Shown here: one piece after another, positions 16,721-23,152 of the stretch
Position numbering within the stretch: position 1 is the stretch's first letter
How the letters are laid out: each line of letters opens with the position of its first letter
Assembly: GCF_019429525.1 (NCBI RefSeq)
Contig: NZ_JAHXZL010000016.1
Span: 1 to 34,011 of the forward strand
Direction: 5' to 3'
DNA length: 34,011 bases
From: Sphingomonas folli
Lineage (GTDB): Bacteria > Pseudomonadota > Alphaproteobacteria > Sphingomonadales > Sphingomonadaceae
Program-made: the position numbers and the translations under genes
The notes under the pieces: model-generated
The model's input: only the letters and a program-made list of their open reading frames with translations
Database searches by the model: none
Told to the model about the DNA's origin: nothing

Positions 16721-17490
16721 AGGCGGTGGTGTTCGACTGGGCCGGGACGATGGTCGATTTCGGTAGCCGCGCGCCGGTGATCGCGCTCCGTCGCACCTTC
16801 GCCGCGGCGGGCGTGGCGATCGAGGAGGCCGAGGCGCGCGCCGACATGGGGCTCGCCAAGGGCGACCATATCCGCGCGATCCTCCGCGCGCCGCGGGTCG
16901 CGGCGGCGTGGCGCGCGACGCACGGCGCGGCGCCGGGGGAAAGCGACGCGGTCGCGCTGCTCGCCGCGCTCACGCCCGCGATGCGCGAGGCGGCGCGTCG
17001 CACCGCGCGGCTGATACCGGGCGCGGCGGAGGTGGTGGCGGGGCTGCGCGCCGCCGGGGTGCGGATCGGCTCCTGCACCGGCTACACCCGCGAGATGATG
17101 GCCGACATCCTGCCCGCCGCGGCGGCGCAGGGTTATGTCCCCGACCATCTCGTCTGCGCCGGGGAGACCCCGAGCGGGCGGCCCTCGCCGCTGATGCTGT
17201 GGCACAATCTGATCGCGCTCGACGCCTGGCCGGCGAGCGCCTGCGTCAAGGTGGACGACGCGGCGGTCGGCGTCGCCGAGGGGCGCGCCGCGGGCGCCTG
17301 GACGATCGGCGTCGCGGCGACGGGCAACGCGCTCGGGCTCGACGAGGCCGAGCTCGCCGCGCTCGACCTATCGGACCGCACCGCGCGGATCGCGGCGGCG
17401 GCAGCGACGCTGCGTGCCGCGGGCGCCCATGCGGTGATCGAGAGCGTGGCCGACCTGCCCGCCGCGCTGGCGGAACTGCCGATCGGCTGA
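16708..17490 (+). CDS. phnX: Phosphonoacetaldehyde hydrolase (phosphonatase)
   Basis: This enzyme cleaves the C-P bond of phosphonoacetaldehyde to acetaldehyde and phosphate. The 260-residue HAD protein starts VVFDWAGTMVDFGSRAPV with nucleophile D10. The cap-domain motif MGLAKGDHIRAIL supplies K51, equivalent to the Schiff-base lysine (Lys53) of Bacillus cereus PhnX, which separates phosphonatases from other HAD enzymes. GSCTGYTREMMADILP, GETPSGRPSPLML and KVDDAAVGVAEGRAAG complete the family motifs; the last differs from the usual KVGDT by an extra Asp. The ATG at 16708 lies within the FAD oxidase gene (13-bp overlap). It ends a three-gene operon; the tRNA-Ser gene follows, converging. Confidence 0.94.
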   Translation: MGALKAVVFDWAGTMVDFGSRAPVIALRRTFAAAGVAIEEAEARADMGLAKGDHIRAILRAPRVAAAWRATHGAAPGESDAVALLAALTPAMREAARRTARLIPGAAEVVAGLRAAGVRIGSCTGYTREMMADILPAAAAQGYVPDHLVCAGETPSGRPSPLMLWHNLIALDAWPASACVKVDDAAVGVAEGRAAGAWTIGVAATGNALGLDEAELAALDLSDRTARIAAAAATLRAAGAHAVIESVADLPAALAELPIG

Positions 17491-17516
17491 GCGGCGCGAC
17501 GATGTTCGGGCGAAGG

Positions 17517-17606
<90 letters not shown>

Positions 17607-17659
17607 GCGGAGGACGCCGGGGTCTGCGAGAGAGCTGCCCGGCGGCGATCGAGCGGCGC

Positions 17660-17687
17660 CCCTAGCCCGGTCCCGACGCGGACGCAA
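17660..17687 (-). promoter_or_regulatory. Possible tRNA-Ser promoter
   Basis: On the minus strand TTGCGT (17687-17682), a 16-bp spacer and CTAGGG (17665-17660) could be -35 and -10 elements about 50 bp before the mature tRNA. The match to consensus is modest. Confidence 0.3.
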
Positions 17688-17733
17688 GCGTGTCTGTTGT
17701 TGTGCGCGACGATTTCCGCACTAGATTGGGGGA

Positions 17734-18111
17734 ATGACCCGCGAACACACGATGACCGCCAAGGCCGAGGCGCCGGTCGCGCCGCCGATCGCGCACGCGC
17801 GCTTCTCGATCGGCGACGTGGTGCGCCATCGCATGCTCGATTTCCGCGGCGTGATCTTCGACGTCGACCCCGTCTTCGCCAACAGCGAGGAATGGTACAA
17901 CTCGATCCCCGAGGACTTCCGGCCGAGCAAGGACCAGCCCTTCTACCATCTGCTCGCCGAGAACATGGAGTCGAGCTACGTCGCCTATGTCAGCCAGCAG
18001 AACCTGGTCCACGACGACAGCGACGAGCCGATCGACCATCCCGCGATCGCCGGCCTGTTCGACCGGCTGGACGACGGCCGCTACGGGCTGAAGCGCCAGC
18101 ATCGCCACTGA
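17734..18111 (+). CDS. hspQ: HspQ-type heat shock protein (YccV-like, hemimethylated-DNA-binding fold)
   Basis: This 125-residue protein contains the compact YccV/HspQ domain: ARFSIGDVVRHRMLDFRGVI, VDPVFANSEEWY, QPFYHLLAE and YVAYVSQQNLV. E. coli HspQ modulates the Lon protease and was first described as a hemimethylated DNA-binding protein, so a proteostasis role is likely. Two starts are possible: ATG 17734, with GGGGGA only about two bases upstream, and ATG 17752, which begins just before the conserved region. A weak promoter, TTGTTG (17697-17702) with CTAGAT (17721-17726), would place the start of transcription near the first ATG. It stands alone between the divergent tRNA-Ser and the rplU promoter. 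Confidence 0.88.
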   Translation: MTREHTMTAKAEAPVAPPIAHARFSIGDVVRHRMLDFRGVIFDVDPVFANSEEWYNSIPEDFRPSKDQPFYHLLAENMESSYVAYVSQQNLVHDDSDEPIDHPAIAGLFDRLDDGRYGLKRQHRH

Positions 18112-18143
18112 TCGCCGCGCTCGTCGATCGATCACGGAATCGG

Positions 18144-18172
18144 TTGACAGGCCGGGAGGCTTCGCATAGCTC
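18144..18172 (+). promoter_or_regulatory. Sigma-70-type promoter of rplU-rpmA
   Basis: A perfect -35 TTGACA (18144-18149) is followed by a GCATAGCTC segment (18164-18172) at -10 distance (15-17 bp). The -10 is imperfect, but position and orientation suit the ribosomal protein operon that starts at 18234. Confidence 0.55.
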
Positions 18173-18210
18173 GCACGCTTCTCTCGCAGGGTACGCCCTC
18201 GCGAGCTATG
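18165..18210 (+). promoter_or_regulatory. Perfect 10-bp inverted repeat in the rplU leader/promoter
   Basis: CATAGCTCGC (18165-18174) and GCGAGCTATG (18201-18210) are exact reverse complements 26 bp apart, with a small AGGG/CCCT stem between them. The left arm overlaps the likely -10. It could act as an operator, or as an RNA hairpin in transcripts that begin upstream. Confidence 0.5.
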
Positions 18211-18233
18211 AAATTTGGGAAGTGACAAGAGCC

Positions 18234-18530
18234 ATGTTCGCAGTCGTGCGCACGGGCGGCAAGCAGTATCGCGTCGCCGCCGGAGACAAGATCGTCGTCG
18301 AGAAGATCGAGGGCGAGGCCGGCGCGTCGGTGACGCTGGGTGACGTGCTGCTCGCGGGCGAGGGCGCGGAGCTCAAGTCGGTCGACGGCCTCACCGTTGC
18401 GGCGGAGATCGTCGCCCAGGCCAAGGGCGAGAAGGTGATCGTCTTCAAGAAGCGTCGCCGCCACAATTATCGTCGTCGCAACGGCCATCGCCAGAACCAC
18501 ACGATCCTCAAGATCGTGTCGGTCGGCTGA
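18234..18530 (+). CDS. rplU: 50S ribosomal protein L21
   Basis: This 98-residue protein is ribosomal protein L21, which binds 23S rRNA in the large subunit. It begins MFAVVRTGGKQYRVAAGDKI and ends with the basic KKRRRHNYRRRNGHRQNHTI segment, both diagnostic. Its length is just under the usual 100-103. The ATG at 18234 is fixed by family alignment; the open frame extends further upstream, but that part is not L21. It is the first gene of the rplU-rpmA operon, with L27 26 bp downstream. A promoter with TTGACA and a palindrome lies in the 120 bp upstream. Confidence 0.98.
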   Translation: MFAVVRTGGKQYRVAAGDKIVVEKIEGEAGASVTLGDVLLAGEGAELKSVDGLTVAAEIVAQAKGEKVIVFKKRRRHNYRRRNGHRQNHTILKIVSVG

Positions 18531-18556
18531 TCCCGTAGCGCGCAGGAGCAAGAGCA

Positions 18557-18826
18557 ATGGCACATAAGAAAGCAGGCGGTTCGTCGCGCAACGGTCGTGA
18601 CTCGGCCGGCCGTCGTCTCGGCGTGAAGAAGTTCGGCGGTCAGGAAGCGATCGCGGGCAACATCCTCGTGCGCCAGCGCGGCACCAAGTTCTACCCGGGC
18701 CGCAACGTCGGGATCGGCAAGGACCATACCCTCTTCGCGCTCGTCGACGGCCGCGTGGTGTTCCACGAGGGCAAGCTGGGCCGCAAATTCTGCTCGGTCG
18801 ATATTATGGCGGCCGCGGCCGAGTAA
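18557..18826 (+). CDS. rpmA: 50S ribosomal protein L27
   Basis: This 89-residue protein is L27, whose N-terminal tail reaches the peptidyl transferase centre. MAHKKAGGSSRNGRDSAGRR is the classic N-terminus, without the cleavable extension found in Firmicutes. GRNVGIGKDHTLFALVDG follows. A Shine-Dalgarno AGGAG precedes the ATG. The operon ends at a strong terminator (18895-18926). The obg GTPase gene that often follows rpmA is absent here; a GNAT gene lies next instead. Confidence 0.98.
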   Translation: MAHKKAGGSSRNGRDSAGRRLGVKKFGGQEAIAGNILVRQRGTKFYPGRNVGIGKDHTLFALVDGRVVFHEGKLGRKFCSVDIMAAAAE

Positions 18827-18830
18827 CATC

Positions 18831-18852
18831 GGGCAACCACACCGGGTTGCCC
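18831..18852 (+). other. Hairpin immediately after rpmA
   Basis: GGGCAACC (18831-18838) and GGTTGCCC (18845-18852) form a perfect 8-bp stem with a 6-nt loop, five bases after the L27 stop. It is the first of three consecutive hairpins and may protect the mRNA end or pause polymerase; there is no U-tract. Confidence 0.6.
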
Positions 18853-18857
18853 ACCAG

Positions 18858-18911
18858 GGCGACCCGGGGTTCCGCAGCACGGAACCCAGCCACCAAGGGA
18901 GACGGGTCGCC
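18858..18911 (+). promoter_or_regulatory. Alternative pairing that competes with the rpmA terminator
   Basis: GGCGACCCG (18858-18866) is exactly complementary to CGGGTCGCC (18903-18911), which lies inside the terminator stem. This 9-bp helix would stack on a perfect internal hairpin (GGGTTCCG 18867-18874 with CGGAACCC 18880-18887). The two folds are mutually exclusive, as in an attenuator. Function is inferred only. Confidence 0.45.
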
Positions 18912-18926
18912 CCGGCTCCCTTTTTT
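18895..18926 (+). terminator. Rho-independent terminator of rplU-rpmA
   Basis: AAGGGAG (18895-18901) pairs with CTCCCTT (18916-18922). An inner CGGG/CCCG stem (18903-18906 with 18911-18914) closes a TCGC tetraloop, separated from the outer stem by one A/G mismatch. A run of six T follows (18921-18926). Confidence 0.85.
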
Positions 18927-18999
18927 CATGCTCCCTCGCCCCAGCGTGTCGCGCCACCGTCATCGAGGTGTGGCAGCGGCCCGAACAAGGAGACGGAGC

Positions 19000-19542
19000 A
19001 TGTTCGCGTTGACGCCGAGACTCACGCTCAGACCGGGCTGGCTCGAGGACGCCCCCGCGCTGGCGCGCGCGATCGCGCACGAGACGGTGGTGTCGCGGCT
19101 GGCGCGCGCCCCCTGGCCCTATGCCGAGGAGGACGCCGCCGCCTTCCTGTCGCTGCCGCCGCACCCGCGCGAGCCGCGCTTCCTGATCGCGGAGCGCGCC
19201 GGCGACTATCGGCTGGTCGGCGGCGTCGGGCTGCACCGCGGCGAGCGGGGCGGGGTCGAGCTGGGCTATTGGCTCACGCCCGATGCCTGGGGCCGCGGTT
19301 ATGCCACCGAGGCCGGCCGCGCGGTGCTCGACATCGCGCGCCACGCGCTCGGGCTCGCGCGGGTCGACTCGCACCATCACGCCGACAATCCGGCCTCGGG
19401 GCGGGTGCTGCGCAAGCTGGGCTTCGTCGAGTGCGGGCGATCGCGCCGCTACGCGCTGGCGCATGACACCGACGTGGAGTGCGTCGAGTATACGCTCGAT
19501 CTCGCCGCCGATCCCGAGCGAGCGATGCCGATCGCGGCCTGA
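19000..19542 (+). CDS. GNAT-family N-acetyltransferase (RimJ/RimL type)
   Basis: This 180-residue GNAT protein presumably transfers acetyl from acetyl-CoA to a protein N-terminus or a small amine; the substrate is unknown. It begins LTPRLTLRPGWLEDAPALAR, the beta1 opening of the RimJ/RimL group. The acetyl-CoA binding motif A is WGRGYATEAGRAVLDIA, followed by NPASGRVLRKLGFVECG, the usual motif B. The ATG at 19000 follows a Shine-Dalgarno (AAGGAGACGG). It lies 73 bp after the rpmA terminator, so its expression may depend on read-through or on a weak promoter in that gap. Confidence 0.9.
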   Translation: MFALTPRLTLRPGWLEDAPALARAIAHETVVSRLARAPWPYAEEDAAAFLSLPPHPREPRFLIAERAGDYRLVGGVGLHRGERGGVELGYWLTPDAWGRGYATEAGRAVLDIARHALGLARVDSHHHADNPASGRVLRKLGFVECGRSRRYALAHDTDVECVEYTLDLAADPERAMPIAA

Positions 19543-19615
19543 TCGTCGGTTGCTTTCGGCGCTGAACCCGCCACAAGGGCAGCAACATCCCGCAACCTCG
19601 ACAGGTCACGATCCG

Positions 19616-20215
19616 ATGACGCGGGCGACCGCTGTCCTTCCCCGCCGGCGGCTGTCGCCCGAGGCGTCGCGCGACGCGGCGCTGGAGGCAGCGCGCGCAC
19701 TGCTCCTCGAGGACGGGCCGCAGGCGGTGACTCTCAAGGCGGTGGCCGCGCGGGTGGGGCGGACGCACGCCAACCTGCTCCACCATTTCGGCTCGGCCGA
19801 CGGGCTGCAGCGGGCGCTGATCGAGCGGATGGCGGCGGCGATCGTCGCGACGATCCGCCAGGCGGTGCGCCGCTCGCGCGCCGAGCGCGACCCGGCCGCG
19901 CTGGTCGACGTGGTGTTCGACGCCTTCGGTGCCGGCGGGGCGGGGGCGCTGGCGAGCTGGATGATCCTCACCGGCAACCGCGACGCGCTCGACCCGGTGT
20001 TCACCGCGATCCACGACCTGGTCGAGGAGCTGGCGCGCGACGAGGAGCGCCCCGACGCACCGATCCGCGACGAGACGCTCCAGCTGGTGCTGGCGGCGCT
20101 CGGCGACGCGCTGCTCGGCGCGGCGATGGCGCGCGCGCTGGAGCTGCCGCCCGGCCGCGCGCGCGAGCTGGCGGCGCGCATGCTGCTGCGCGACCGGGGA
20201 GTAGGGGAGGATTAG
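19616..20215 (+). CDS. TetR/AcrR-family transcriptional regulator
   Basis: This 199-residue protein has an N-terminal TetR DNA-binding domain. RDAALEAARALLLEDGPQA is followed by the helix-turn-helix VTLKAVAARVGRTHANLLHH and FGSADGLQRALIERM. The C-terminal ligand domain is typical in size but gives no clue to the inducer. The ATG at 19616 is preceded by no strong Shine-Dalgarno. It is downstream of, and in the same direction as, the GNAT gene (73-bp gap) and is followed by a repeat-filled gap. No obvious target gene is divergent from it, so its regulon cannot be guessed from context. Confidence 0.9.
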   Translation: MTRATAVLPRRRLSPEASRDAALEAARALLLEDGPQAVTLKAVAARVGRTHANLLHHFGSADGLQRALIERMAAAIVATIRQAVRRSRAERDPAALVDVVFDAFGAGGAGALASWMILTGNRDALDPVFTAIHDLVEELARDEERPDAPIRDETLQLVLAALGDALLGAAMARALELPPGRARELAARMLLRDRGVGED

Positions 20216-20249
20216 GGGCGCGGGCGCGCAGTGAAGCGCCGACCTCTCC

Positions 20250-20289
20250 GTTAACCTGGGTTCCCGCGACCGCGGGCATCCAGGCTAAC
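20250..20289. repeat. Palindromic intergenic repeat, GTTAACCTGG arms
   Basis: GTTAACCTGG (20250-20259) pairs with CCAGGCTAAC (20280-20289) with one bulge, enclosing CCCGCG/CGCGGG (20263-20268 and 20271-20276). It is the first of three repeat elements filling the 295-bp gap 20216-20510, which holds no gene. Confidence 0.55.
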
Positions 20290-20360
20290 GGGCGTCAGGC
20301 CTGCCAACCGTGGGCCCCGTCGTCCGCGAGGGGCTGATCCATCGGGTGCGAACCAGCGGG

Positions 20361-20386
20361 GTCCTCCTGCTGACGCGGGAGTCCAG
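20361..20386. repeat. Dispersed CTCCTGC hairpin repeat
   Basis: CCTCCTGCTGACGCGGGAG is an imperfect hairpin followed by TCCAGAGCC. The following bases (ACGAGCGTCACGC) resemble, inverted, the segment at about 14180-14198. It sits between the TetR and ThuA genes. Confidence 0.4.
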
Positions 20387-20408
20387 AGCCACGAGCGTCA
20401 CGCCTGCC

Positions 20409-20459
20409 GCCCTGGCTCCGGCGTCCGCCGGAGCACGGATCGATCGAGGTGGATCAGAC
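20409..20459 (+). repeat. ~50-bp repeat, inverted copy at 14122-14171
   Basis: The sequence contains the hairpin GGCTCCGGCGTCCGCCGGAG, then CGGATCGATCGAGGTGGATC. Its inverse is at 14122-14171 with only scattered substitutions. It lies beyond the 3' end of the ThuA gene. Confidence 0.6.
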
Positions 20460-20510
20460 CCTAGGGCACCGGACTGGGATGTCGCGGGTGCCTCTCCCGC
20501 ACTCTGCCCG

Positions 20511-21299
20511 CTACTTCGCCGCCCAGCGGATCGCGTTGGTCAGCACGCGGCGGTAGTTGGGATCGTCGTAGTTGGCCGCGTCATGGCCCAGCGCCGAGAA
20601 GAAGACATGCCCCTTGGCGCGCGGGTTGACCCACATGATCGGGTGCTTGCCCATGCGCAGCTTGTCGCCGGTGCGGTAGGTCGCCTCGTCGACGCGCGCG
20701 AGCACGGTCATGCCGTGCTGGCTGGGATCCCCGCTGAACGAATACCATTCGTCGCTCGACGTCCAGGGCAGCTTCACCCCCGCCATCACCGGGTGGCGCG
20801 GCTGGTCGACCAGGATCGTCGCGCGCTGGATATGGTCGTCGCCGTTGGGATGGCCGATGAACTCGGTGCCGATGATCGTGTCGACGTACCAGGGCGACTT
20901 GTGGCTGTTGTCCCCCGCGGCGTGGAGCGCGACCACGCCGCCGCCGCGCGCGACGAAGCGCTCGAACGCGGCCTGCTGCTCGGGAGTCAGGAACTCGCCC
21001 GACGCGCTGTTGAGCACCACCACCGAGAAATGCTTGAGCATCGCGTCGTTGAAGACCGCGCCGTTCTCGGTCTGGAAGCTCTTGCGGCCGAGCCCGCGCG
21101 CGATGTCGGCGAGCACCTCGTTCGAGTGCGGGATGTGCTCGAAGTGGCGCCAGCCGTTGGTCTTGGACACGATCAGCACGCCGCGCTCGATCCCGGCGGG
21201 CAGCGTCGGCGGGGTCGTGTCGAGCGTCGGCGTCGGCAAATGCGGGTCGGGCGCGGCCTGCGCCAGCGCCAGCGCCCCGAGCATCGCGATCAGTCGCAT
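20511..21299 (-). CDS. Exported ThuA-domain protein
   Basis: This 262-residue protein has a short signal peptide (MRLIAMLGALALAQAAPDPH) and one ThuA domain, a class I glutamine amidotransferase-like fold. Motifs include RGVLIVSKTNGWRHFEH, FVARGGGVVALHAAGDN, and the C-terminal PIMWVNPRAKGHVFFSALGHD. ThuA proteins occur in carbohydrate catabolism (trehalose utilisation) and as periplasmic domains of sugar-related enzymes; no precise reaction is established. It lies 22 bp downstream of the carboxylesterase gene on the same strand, so the two are probably one operon encoding two exported proteins. Confidence 0.9.
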   Translation of the reverse strand: MRLIAMLGALALAQAAPDPHLPTPTLDTTPPTLPAGIERGVLIVSKTNGWRHFEHIPHSNEVLADIARGLGRKSFQTENGAVFNDAMLKHFSVVVLNSASGEFLTPEQQAAFERFVARGGGVVALHAAGDNSHKSPWYVDTIIGTEFIGHPNGDDHIQRATILVDQPRHPVMAGVKLPWTSSDEWYSFSGDPSQHGMTVLARVDEATYRTGDKLRMGKHPIMWVNPRAKGHVFFSALGHDAANYDDPNYRRVLTNAIRWAAK

Positions 21300-21321
21300 C
21301 CCATTCCTCCTGTGCTGTATG

Positions 21322-22755
21322 TCATCGTGCCGGCGTCGCGGCCGCGCGCGCCTGGTCGATCTCGGCGCCCCATGGGTCTCGGCGCACCACGGTCGTCCCC
21401 TCGGCGGTGAAGTCGGCGATCGTGTCGCCCGCGCGGTCGTAGCGCGGCCAGCGCGGCAGGCCGGTGCCGTTGGGATCGCCGGTCTTCACGAAATTGGCGA
21501 GATACTGCCCCATCGCATGCCCCATCGCGGCGTCGCGCGGGCTGGTCTGCGCGCCATATTTGATCGCGGCATTGTCGAGGAAGAACGGGATGTCCGTGGC
21601 GTGCTGCGCGCCCGGCTTGCCGACCGAGCTGGCGACGTAGGAGAAGCGATATTCCCACACCGGCACGCCCTTGGCGGCGAGCCGCGCCGCGGCGTCGCGC
21701 GCGCCCGCGACCATGTAGCCGGTGCGGCCGCCGATATCGGCGCTGGTGGCGCCGATCAGCATCGGCACGCGCGCGAACCGGTCCTGATCATAGGCCGCGC
21801 CCATGTCGACCACCACCTTGCCGTCGATGAACGGCCCCGAATAGGTCGGCGCGGCGGGATCGCGCGGCGCCATCGACGCGAGGTTGAGCCCGTCCACCAC
21901 CTGCTCGCCGGGGAGCGCGCGCAGCCGGTCGAGCGCGTCGGAGGCGGACGGATCGATGCCCTTGGCGCGTGCGAAATCGGCGCCGATCCGCTCGGCGTCG
22001 GCGAGCGCCTTGCCGCGCGGGTCGGGATGGCCGTCGCCGCCCGACATGGCGAAGGCCTGGTGGAACAGCCCGCGCGCCAGCGGCGAGGTGACGAGCTGGT
22101 GCACCGACATGCCGCCCGCGCTTTCCCCGACGATCGTCACCCTGCCCGGATCGCCCCCGAAGGAAGCGATATTGCGCTGGACCCAGTGCAGCGCCGCGAT
22201 CTGGTCCATCGTGCCGTAATTGCCGAGGCGCCCGCCGTCGGGGTCGGACTGGCTGAGCTGCGGCAGCGCGAAGCTGCCGAAGCGGCCGAGCCGATAGTTG
22301 AAGCTGACGAACAGGATGCCGCGCCTCGCCATGTTCGCGCCGGCATAGGTCGGCGGCGAGGCACCGCCGTTGACGAAGCCGCCGCCGTAGATCCAGACGA
22401 GGACCGGCAGCTTGCCCTTGGCCGCGGTGGGCTTCCACAGATTGACGTAGAGGCAGTCCTCGGCCGGCGTGGTGCCGAGCGGCGCGGCGTCGCTGGGGAA
22501 GGGCAGCTGCATGCAGTCGGCGGCGTAGCGCGTGGCGTCACGTGCCGTCGTCCAGCGCGCGACCGGCTGCGGCGCGCGCCAGCGGAGGGCGCCGACCGGC
22601 GGCGCGGCGAAGGGGATGCCCTTCCAGCTCGCGACGCCATCGCTCACCGCGCCGCGCACCGGCCCCGCGTCGGTGCGGACGATCGTGCTAGGCTGCGCCA
22701 GCGCGGGCGCGGCGGTGACCAGGGCGGCCAGCGCCGCGGCGATCGGCATGGTCAT
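21322..22755 (-). CDS. Secreted type-B carboxylesterase/lipase
   Basis: This 477-residue alpha/beta hydrolase has a signal peptide (MPIAAALAALVTAAPALAQ) and the full type-B carboxylesterase layout. GIPFAAPPVGALRW is at the N-terminus, then EDCLYVNLW, the oxyanion-hole motif YGGGFVNGG, and the nucleophile elbow VGESAGG with Ser212. The His region is GAQHATDIPFFLDN. It hydrolyses carboxylic esters; the substrate is unknown. The ATG at 22755 follows GAGGAAGACGG, and a second ATG lies two codons later. It heads the operon with the ThuA gene. A regulatory region with palindromes separates it from the divergent GAF operon. Confidence 0.94.
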   Translation of the reverse strand: MTMPIAAALAALVTAAPALAQPSTIVRTDAGPVRGAVSDGVASWKGIPFAAPPVGALRWRAPQPVARWTTARDATRYAADCMQLPFPSDAAPLGTTPAEDCLYVNLWKPTAAKGKLPVLVWIYGGGFVNGGASPPTYAGANMARRGILFVSFNYRLGRFGSFALPQLSQSDPDGGRLGNYGTMDQIAALHWVQRNIASFGGDPGRVTIVGESAGGMSVHQLVTSPLARGLFHQAFAMSGGDGHPDPRGKALADAERIGADFARAKGIDPSASDALDRLRALPGEQVVDGLNLASMAPRDPAAPTYSGPFIDGKVVVDMGAAYDQDRFARVPMLIGATSADIGGRTGYMVAGARDAAARLAAKGVPVWEYRFSYVASSVGKPGAQHATDIPFFLDNAAIKYGAQTSPRDAAMGHAMGQYLANFVKTGDPNGTGLPRWPRYDRAGDTIADFTAEGTTVVRRDPWGAEIDQARAAATPAR

Positions 22756-22902
22756 CCGTCTTCCTCCCCTTGGCGGCCGTGCCCGGTCGACATCGTGCGC
22801 GGCCCATACCTTCCTCGCCCCCGCCTCCGCGTCAACCAGGCTCGCCGTCGGATCGAGGGGCAGTGGGCAATTTACCCAGGTCTGAGGGGCTTAAAGCTTT
22901 GG

Positions 22903-22930
22903 TTAGCGCTGCGTTAAGCGTGTTCTTAAC
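22903..22930. promoter_or_regulatory. Possible CtrA-like and palindromic TTAA sites
   Basis: TTAG-N7-TTAA (22903-22917) resembles the TTAA-N7-TTAA binding site of the alphaproteobacterial cell-cycle regulator CtrA. GTTAAG (22913-22918) and CTTAAC (22925-22930) form a perfect inverted repeat. The stretch 22860-22950 is clearly more AT-rich than its surroundings, as expected for a promoter. Confidence 0.35.
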
Positions 22931-22948
22931 GTTCCGTTAGGACTTTTA

Positions 22949-22965
22949 TGACAGATCGTCTGTCA
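22949..22965. promoter_or_regulatory. Perfect palindrome TGACAGA-TCG-TCTGTCA
   Basis: Two perfect 7-bp arms flank a 3-bp centre, 26 bp upstream of the GTG at 22991. This is a strong candidate operator for a dimeric regulator of the small-protein/GAF operon. I do not recognise the cognate regulator. Confidence 0.55.
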
Positions 22966-22990
22966 CAATCACAGCGATAGGAGAGCTGTC

Positions 22991-23152
22991 GTGGACGATC
23001 CGCGCAAGCTCAAGAACGAGCTGGAAGTGGCAGCACGCGTCGCGGGCTCGCTGACCGACATACGCGCGGCGCAGGAGGTGGAGCGCTACATGCGCGAGGT
23101 GGAGGCCAAGCTGCGCTTCCCGCCGCGCCCCAGCGCCGACGTGGTGATCTGA
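22991..23152 (+). CDS. Small 53-residue hypothetical protein coupled to the GAF gene
   Basis: A GTG start follows AGGAGAGCTGTC, giving a good Shine-Dalgarno, and the frame runs 53 codons to TGA at 23150-23152. The protein is mostly charged and probably helical (ELEVAARVAGSLTDIRAAQE, then VERYMREVEAKLRF), ending in a proline-rich tail. There is no signal peptide or known domain. Its stop overlaps the next start (TGATG), so it is translationally coupled to the GAF-domain protein and may act with it. The codon pattern matches neighbouring genes. Function unknown. Confidence 0.65.
   Translation: MDDPRKLKNELEVAARVAGSLTDIRAAQEVERYMREVEAKLRFPPRPSADVVI

Noticed and set aside
16708..17490. beta-Phosphoglucomutase or generic HAD phosphatase for the last gene of the phosphonate operon
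   Set aside because: The cap motif MGLAKGDHIRAIL with the Schiff-base lysine and the FDWAGTMVDFGSRAP start are specific to phosphonoacetaldehyde hydrolase.
22948..22966. ATGACAG/CTGTCAC read as PhoB half-sites
   Set aside because: The half-sites face each other as a palindrome instead of repeating directly every 11 bp, so a dimer operator is more likely than a Pho box.
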